Assembly (NCBI GenBank): GCA_013365365.1
Contig: JABVXU010001041.1
Coordinates: 1 to 11,397, forward strand
Direction of reading: 5' to 3'
From: Cruorifilaria tuberocauda
Lineage: Eukaryota > Nematoda > Chromadorea > Rhabditida > Onchocercidae
DNA length: 11,397 nucleotides
Numbering within the stretch: the first letter of the stretch is position 1; each line of letters starts with the position of its first letter. A program made the position numbers and the translations under genes. This document shows positions 7,950 to 11,397 of this stretch, piece after piece. The notes under the pieces were generated by a model. The model had not been told where the DNA came from. It searched no databases and saw nothing but the letters and a program-made list of their open reading frames with translations.

Positions 7950-8880
7950 TATTAATCAGAATTGAAATGAAATTATAAAGGTTAACTAGAAATTATAATA
8001 CTTATAAAATTATAAGAATATATCTTTCTTCATATTTTAAAAACAAAATTTAATACTTTAATGCTAATATTTTAAATGTTTACAAATTTACTAGAAGTTA
8101 AATGAGTTCAATCTTTAAGTAATTAAGTATTAATTTAACAAATGAATGAAAACAGAGAGGGAAACCTTCAATAAATATAATCTTAGCTAAGTTTATTATT
8201 AATATATAATATAGCTCATGAGGTATGCTTCATCGTTATCCATTCAGTGCTAATTAATTAAAAATATGATTTTCCTACTTTAAACTTAATTTATGGATAA
8301 AATATAGCTTGCGAGGTAGGCTATATAGCTTTATTAATTGATTAAAAGAATGATTACTTATGCTAATTAATTAAAAGAATGGTTTCTTTCATTCTTAAAT
8401 TTTATACTTTTTCTCTATCTCTCTTTTAGGGGAACAAATTAAATGATAAGATTAAATGATATCAATTTAACAAAAGAATGAAAATAGAGAAGAGAAGAGA
8501 GCAGTTAATCAATATAATCGATTTTTTTTTGCTCGAAGCTAAATTTATCATTAAATGATAACAAAATTGAATTTATACACTTGTAAACACTGAAATATTC
8601 ATGTATTTCAATTGTTCATGCAAAACTTTTCACCTGTGAACAGGTAAAAATGTTGCAATTAAAGGAAGAAAGAATTGATAAGATATTTTTACGCAAATCT
8701 TGAAATATATATAAATTAAATTATTGAAAAAAATTCATGACGTGGAAAAAAAGCATGATCATTTTATTAAAATTAATTTGAAAAGTAAATTTTCGGAATT
8801 AAATGTTCTGTTGTTTCACAGATAATGATTATAGTAAGTGATAAAATGGTATGATAATGATAATATAATTGTAATGTCAA
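7950..8880. other. AT-rich intergenic stretch with diverged duplications
   Basis: No coding signal found on either strand. A segment from 8133 (TTTAACAAATGAATGAAAAC...GAGAG...ATATAATC...AGCTAA) recurs in altered form from 8465. AATATAGCTCATGAGGTATGCT (about 8209) resembles a second copy at about 8301. A near-palindrome centred on CACCTG/CAGGT lies at 8627-8649. Confidence 0.5.
8627..8649. repeat. Small inverted repeat with E-box-like CACCTGT / ACAGGT arms
   Basis: TTTTCACCTGT (8627-8637), then GA, then ACAGGTAAAA (8640-8649). The arms are complementary apart from one extra C. CACCTG is an E-box; function unknown. Confidence 0.5.
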
Positions 8881-8968
8881 TAAACAACGATTTCCTTTCG
8901 ATTACTAAGAACCGTTCTCTTTTTAAATACTCGAATTGAAGTTGAGAAAAGTTTAACAGATCATGAAA

Positions 8969-9045
8969 AGGTCGTTGATGACCTCATGATGACATTGTCA
9001 TAGGTCACGGGAATTTCGTTGTTGATTGATCGCTTTAATTGACCT
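8969..9045. promoter_or_regulatory. Cluster of nuclear-receptor-type half-sites
   Basis: AGGTCG (8969-8974), TGACCT (8979-8984), AGGTCA (9002-9007) and TGACCT (9040-9045) occur within 77 bp. The second and third form an everted repeat with a 17-bp spacer, itself holding ATGACA-T-TGTCAT. AGGTCA is the classic nuclear hormone receptor half-site. The patch is also less AT-rich than its surroundings. Regulatory function is inference. Confidence 0.3.
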
Positions 9046-9124
9046 GACAGCGAAACTCTTTTCTGGTCATCAGTAGAATTACATCGCCATTCGTAATATG
9101 AATAGAGAATCGTCTAGACTTCCA

Positions 9125-9213
9125 AGAGATAAGTTTAACCGTAATCACGTAAACATATCGAGAGATAAATTTAAACGTAATCACGTAATCACGTAGGAAT
9201 ATAAGAGATAAAG
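9125..9213 (+). repeat. ~36-43 bp tandem repeat (AGAGATAA...GTAATCACGT)
   Basis: AGAGATAA occurs at 9125, 9161 and 9204, and GTAATCACGT follows the first two, with an extra TAATCACGT in the second copy. The third copy is truncated after AGAGATAAAG. Confidence 0.75.
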
Positions 9214-9418
9214 TGATTGTTAAGTGATTATTTCCGTTGAAAAGAAAGCCATCGTTAAAAAAATGAAATCATTTGACGTAAAGAATTTCTACAGAATAGA
9301 TATCATGATTATAATCGTACTTTGATTATAGAGATATTACATAAGTTAGTAGCATCTTTAGCATCCGTAATTGATCATATAAGAATAATCATTTAATGAC
9401 TCTGTAAACTTTTTTCAG

Positions 9419-10000
9419 ATTTTCCGGTAGAAGCATTGTTTGATGATAAGAGGTGAAATCATGTTTTATTGATATTGTATAATTCCTGTACTCTATGATT
9501 ACTGTACTGTACAATTACTGTATTATGCTAATTACTTGATAATAAATTAACTTATCAAATTTCCAATTTTTGTTAACTTTTCAAAAATTTTTCAGAAAAT
9601 GTGATCATTATTCAATTGATAACAATTTACTGTTCAAATATTGCTTTCTTAATAACAGGTAAATCTTTCATTATTATTAGCTCTTATTAAATGAAAGTAC
9701 TGCAAGTATATTATTACAGTATATTATTATAGATTCTAGTACTACTGTATCCGTGTTTGTTGTGAAATTTGAGAAGTTTGAGATTGATTTGAGTTGAGTT
9801 GTTGCTCGGGCACCAATAATTTGGGTTATTGATCAAATTTGTTTGAGTTGAGATTTTTAGGTTTAGCACGAATCAATGTAATATTTCTATTCAGTAGAAG
9901 ATTCGTTTACAGCAATGAAAAACCCTGGAGAATAACAGCACCGCGAATGATAACGGTGGTCCTCTCCTGGTTCGACTCAGGGGGAGAAGTTTTTTACTAA
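9419..10000 (+). CDS. Possible 3' part of an unrecognised small gene (three phase-compatible exons)
   Basis: Segments 9419-9452, 9596-9658 and 9913-10000 are bounded by TTTTTTCAG...AG|GTGAAA, TTTTTCAG...ACAG|GTAAAT and TTTACAG...TAA. All three are open in the one frame that fits their junctions (phases 1/2, 2/2, 2/stop). The translation reads FPVEALFDDK-R, then KCDHYSIDNNLLFKYCFLNN-S, then NEKPWRITAPRMITVVLSW and nine more residues. No family is recognised. An upstream start exon is not identified: the first segment needs a preceding exon ending in phase 1. Splice sites of the first two are as good as those of the carboxypeptidase gene, but so short a chain could arise by chance. The last segment may instead be a structured RNA. 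Confidence 0.25.
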
Positions 10001-10044
10001 GATGAGGAGATCTGATTTATCAGTAGATATGATGGGATATTGAT

Positions 10045-10082
10045 ATGATCCTATCCTTATCAGTAAGCAAAGATAGGATCAT
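10045..10082. repeat. 11-bp perfect inverted repeat with inner stem
   Basis: ATGATCCTATC (10045-10055) is exactly complementary to GATAGGATCAT (10072-10082). The 16-nt loop contains CTTA-TCAG-TAAG, which can pair as a second 4-bp stem. A possible hairpin or cruciform. Confidence 0.8.
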
Positions 10083-10191
10083 GAACATCACAATTCAAGA
10101 GAAATATTTAAAACAGTGACATAAATGTCTTGTATCAAATAGCGCCCCAAAAGAGACACAGGAAAATCATACCTTTAGTTTCTCATGTTAC

Positions 10192-10220
10192 TCTAATCTT
10201 CATAAAGTATAAAGATTAGA
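10192..10220. repeat. 9-bp inverted repeat
   Basis: TCTAATCTT (10192-10200) and AAGATTAGA (10212-10220) are exact complements around an 11-nt loop. It is followed by AATAAA at about 10221. If the region is transcribed it would be a hairpin next to a polyadenylation signal. Confidence 0.65.
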
Positions 10221-10307
10221 AATAAACATTTATATTTGAAATCTGTTTTCAGAAGGTTCTCGACAATGTTCGATAAATTTTACCTGTATTTTCAGGATAA
10301 ATATTAA

Positions 10308-11034
10308 TACTTCAATTTAATAACCTCCTCATTGCAAATATATTTTGTTCCTTTGAACTATTAAATTATTTATTAAGTGTTATATTTTTTTATGCATTTT
10401 TTTTTACAGTTATTAAGCAGTTACTGTAATTTTTGATCAAAATACCATTTCTGTAATTTTTGTAATAATTTTATACTGTATAAATTCTAAAGAAAAGAAA
10501 GAAAAGAAACGAATGATTTATTTGATAGATATTACGGATTAATTTACCTATGAAGAATGTGAAACAATTAAGTTAATAAAGTATTAATGGATGAAATGAT
10601 GCGTGATATTTTTCTCAAATTATCTTATCAATTTATCAGTTAATGTTATCAGTGATATTGTTTTTAGGAGTATACGATGAAAGTTATATGATTCATTTCA
10701 TTATTTTTTAAAGTAAAAACCTAAATTTCATTTTTTTTTGTTAAATCCCAAAGGTATCATTAGAATAAACAATGGAATTTTTATCACAACGAAAATATCA
10801 TATTTTATTTTGTAGTATCATGCCATTCATTTTTAGCAATCATTCTCTTTTCTCCTCTCTCTCTCTCTCTCCCTTTCTTTTTACTTTTTACTCTCTACCT
10901 TTACTTTACTTTTACACTTTTCTTAGCATTCAATTATGTTTTCGAATATTCTAACGCTAAACATTTGCATTAAAGATAAATAAAAGAACATAATTGATAA
11001 TGCAAGTGATTAGTATAACTGACAATAGTTTGTA
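10308..11034. other. AT-rich stretch without a recognised gene
   Basis: Contains a short GAAAA repeat (about 10493-10510), two reverse ACTGATAA sites (10633-10640 and 10646-10653) and a CT microsatellite (about 10851-10872). A 60-codon frame at 10772-10954 has a Met start but its Ser/Leu/Phe/Tyr content comes from the CT-rich composition. I do not call it a gene. Confidence 0.55.
10851..10872 (+). repeat. CT microsatellite
   Basis: TCTCCTCTC followed by about seven CT units and CCC, inside a wider pyrimidine-rich stretch that runs to about 10925. Confidence 0.85.
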
Positions 11035-11157
11035 AGCTTGTTAATATTAGCTTATTTTAATTCATAAATAAGCTTAATTAATTAATGATAGCTTGTTAAT
11101 ATTAGCTTGTTTTAATTCACAAATAAGCTTAATTAATTAATAATAGCTTGTTAATTA
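11035..11157 (+). repeat. 55-bp tandem repeat with internal hairpin
   Basis: Copies start at 11035, 11090 and (partial) 11145 with AGCTTGTTAAT. The first two are nearly identical. In copy 1 AGCTTATTT pairs perfectly with AAATAAGCT over an 8-nt loop; in copy 2 one A-to-G change turns an A-T pair into a G-T wobble. AAGCTTAATTAATTAA closes each unit. Confidence 0.9.
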
Positions 11158-11311
11158 TAAAGAACAAATAGAAATTGATCAGTATGAAAGTGATAAGAAA
11201 GATTTTACTAATATTAAAAATTATCAATTAAAAAGTAAGCTAATGAAATGCTTTTAAAAAATGTAAACTAAAGTACAATCATGCTTACTAATAAATTAAT
11301 TATTTTTTAAA

Positions 11312-11390
11312 ATCATATCATATCATATCAAATATCAAAATCAGATCAATATATCATATCTCTAAAATCATATCGAAATAATCAAATCAT
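11312..11390 (+). repeat. Degenerate ATATC pentamer repeat
   Basis: Begins with three clean CATATC units and continues as ATATC/AATC-type variants to the window edge. Simple-sequence DNA. Confidence 0.65.
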
Positions 11391-11397
11391 AGTTACA

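Noticed and set aside
9768..9800. AAGTTTGAG resembling the end of the nematode SL1 spliced leader, with repeated TTTGAG
   Set aside because: Only nine bases match, with no upstream leader sequence, donor GT or Sm site as in an SL RNA gene; probably a simple repeat.
9940..9997. tRNA gene suggested by GGTTCGACTC
   Set aside because: The T stem has a mismatch, no 5' acceptor partner for GGAGAAG exists upstream, and no D or anticodon arm of normal size can be drawn.
10772..10954. 60-codon + strand frame starting MEFLSQRK
   Set aside because: Mostly Ser, Leu, Phe and Tyr from a CT-rich stretch with a microsatellite; no splice or family support.
1..11397. CRISPR array, bacterial operon, transposase or viral gene
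   Set aside because: No regular spaced repeats, no bacterial ribosome binding sites or compact genes, and no transposase, integrase or reverse-transcriptase motifs in any frame I read.

Overview
The window looks like nuclear DNA from a very AT-rich invertebrate. A parasitic nematode is most likely, perhaps a spirurid or filarial species. The reasons are the A+T-rich introns of 138 to 1233 bp, acceptors of the TTTCAG / TTTTAG type, a TTTTCAG site shortly upstream of the start codon (a likely spliced-leader acceptor), and protein motifs typical of nematode M14 carboxypeptidases. The species assignment is inference; no database search was possible.

The left two thirds (248-7770, + strand) hold one complete, apparently intact gene in 12 exons. 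I rebuilt it by hand from splice sites and reading phase. The exons sum to 1362 nt, or 453 residues plus a stop, and every junction keeps frame. The product is a secreted pre-pro-metallocarboxypeptidase of family M14, subfamily A (carboxypeptidase A/B type). It has a short signal peptide, an activation propeptide of about 98 residues, and a catalytic domain with all the usual catalytic residues: H187/E190/H328 for zinc, R250, N275/R276, Y381 and E404. The C269-C292 disulphide pair also has the usual spacing. Eleven introns separate the exons. Intron 8 starts with GC rather than GT, and no GT alternative exists before an in-frame stop.

The introns carry most of the repeats. Intron 1 has a 39-bp tandem pair and intron 4 a 14-bp tandem array. 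Intron 7 has an exact 86-bp duplication built round a 54-nt alternating pyrimidine-purine tract. Intron 10 has a long purine-rich, strand-asymmetric minisatellite with a duplication of about 225-bp period, and intron 11 has a degenerate repeat of about 130 bp.

Right of the gene (7771-11397) nothing is certain. The 3' UTR begins with an 83-bp tandem duplication. A less AT-rich patch (about 8880-9110) has four nuclear-receptor-type half-sites. Three small exon-like segments (9419-9452, 9596-9658, 9913-10000) have good splice sites and mutually compatible phases and end in a stop. They may be the 3' end of an unrecognised small gene. The last of them is also GC-rich and foldable, so it could instead be a structured RNA. 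Hairpins and a 55-bp tandem repeat fill the rest. ACTGATAA, the GATA-type motif linked to intestinal genes in C. elegans, recurs through the window and lies 57 bp upstream of the start codon, which fits a gut digestive enzyme.
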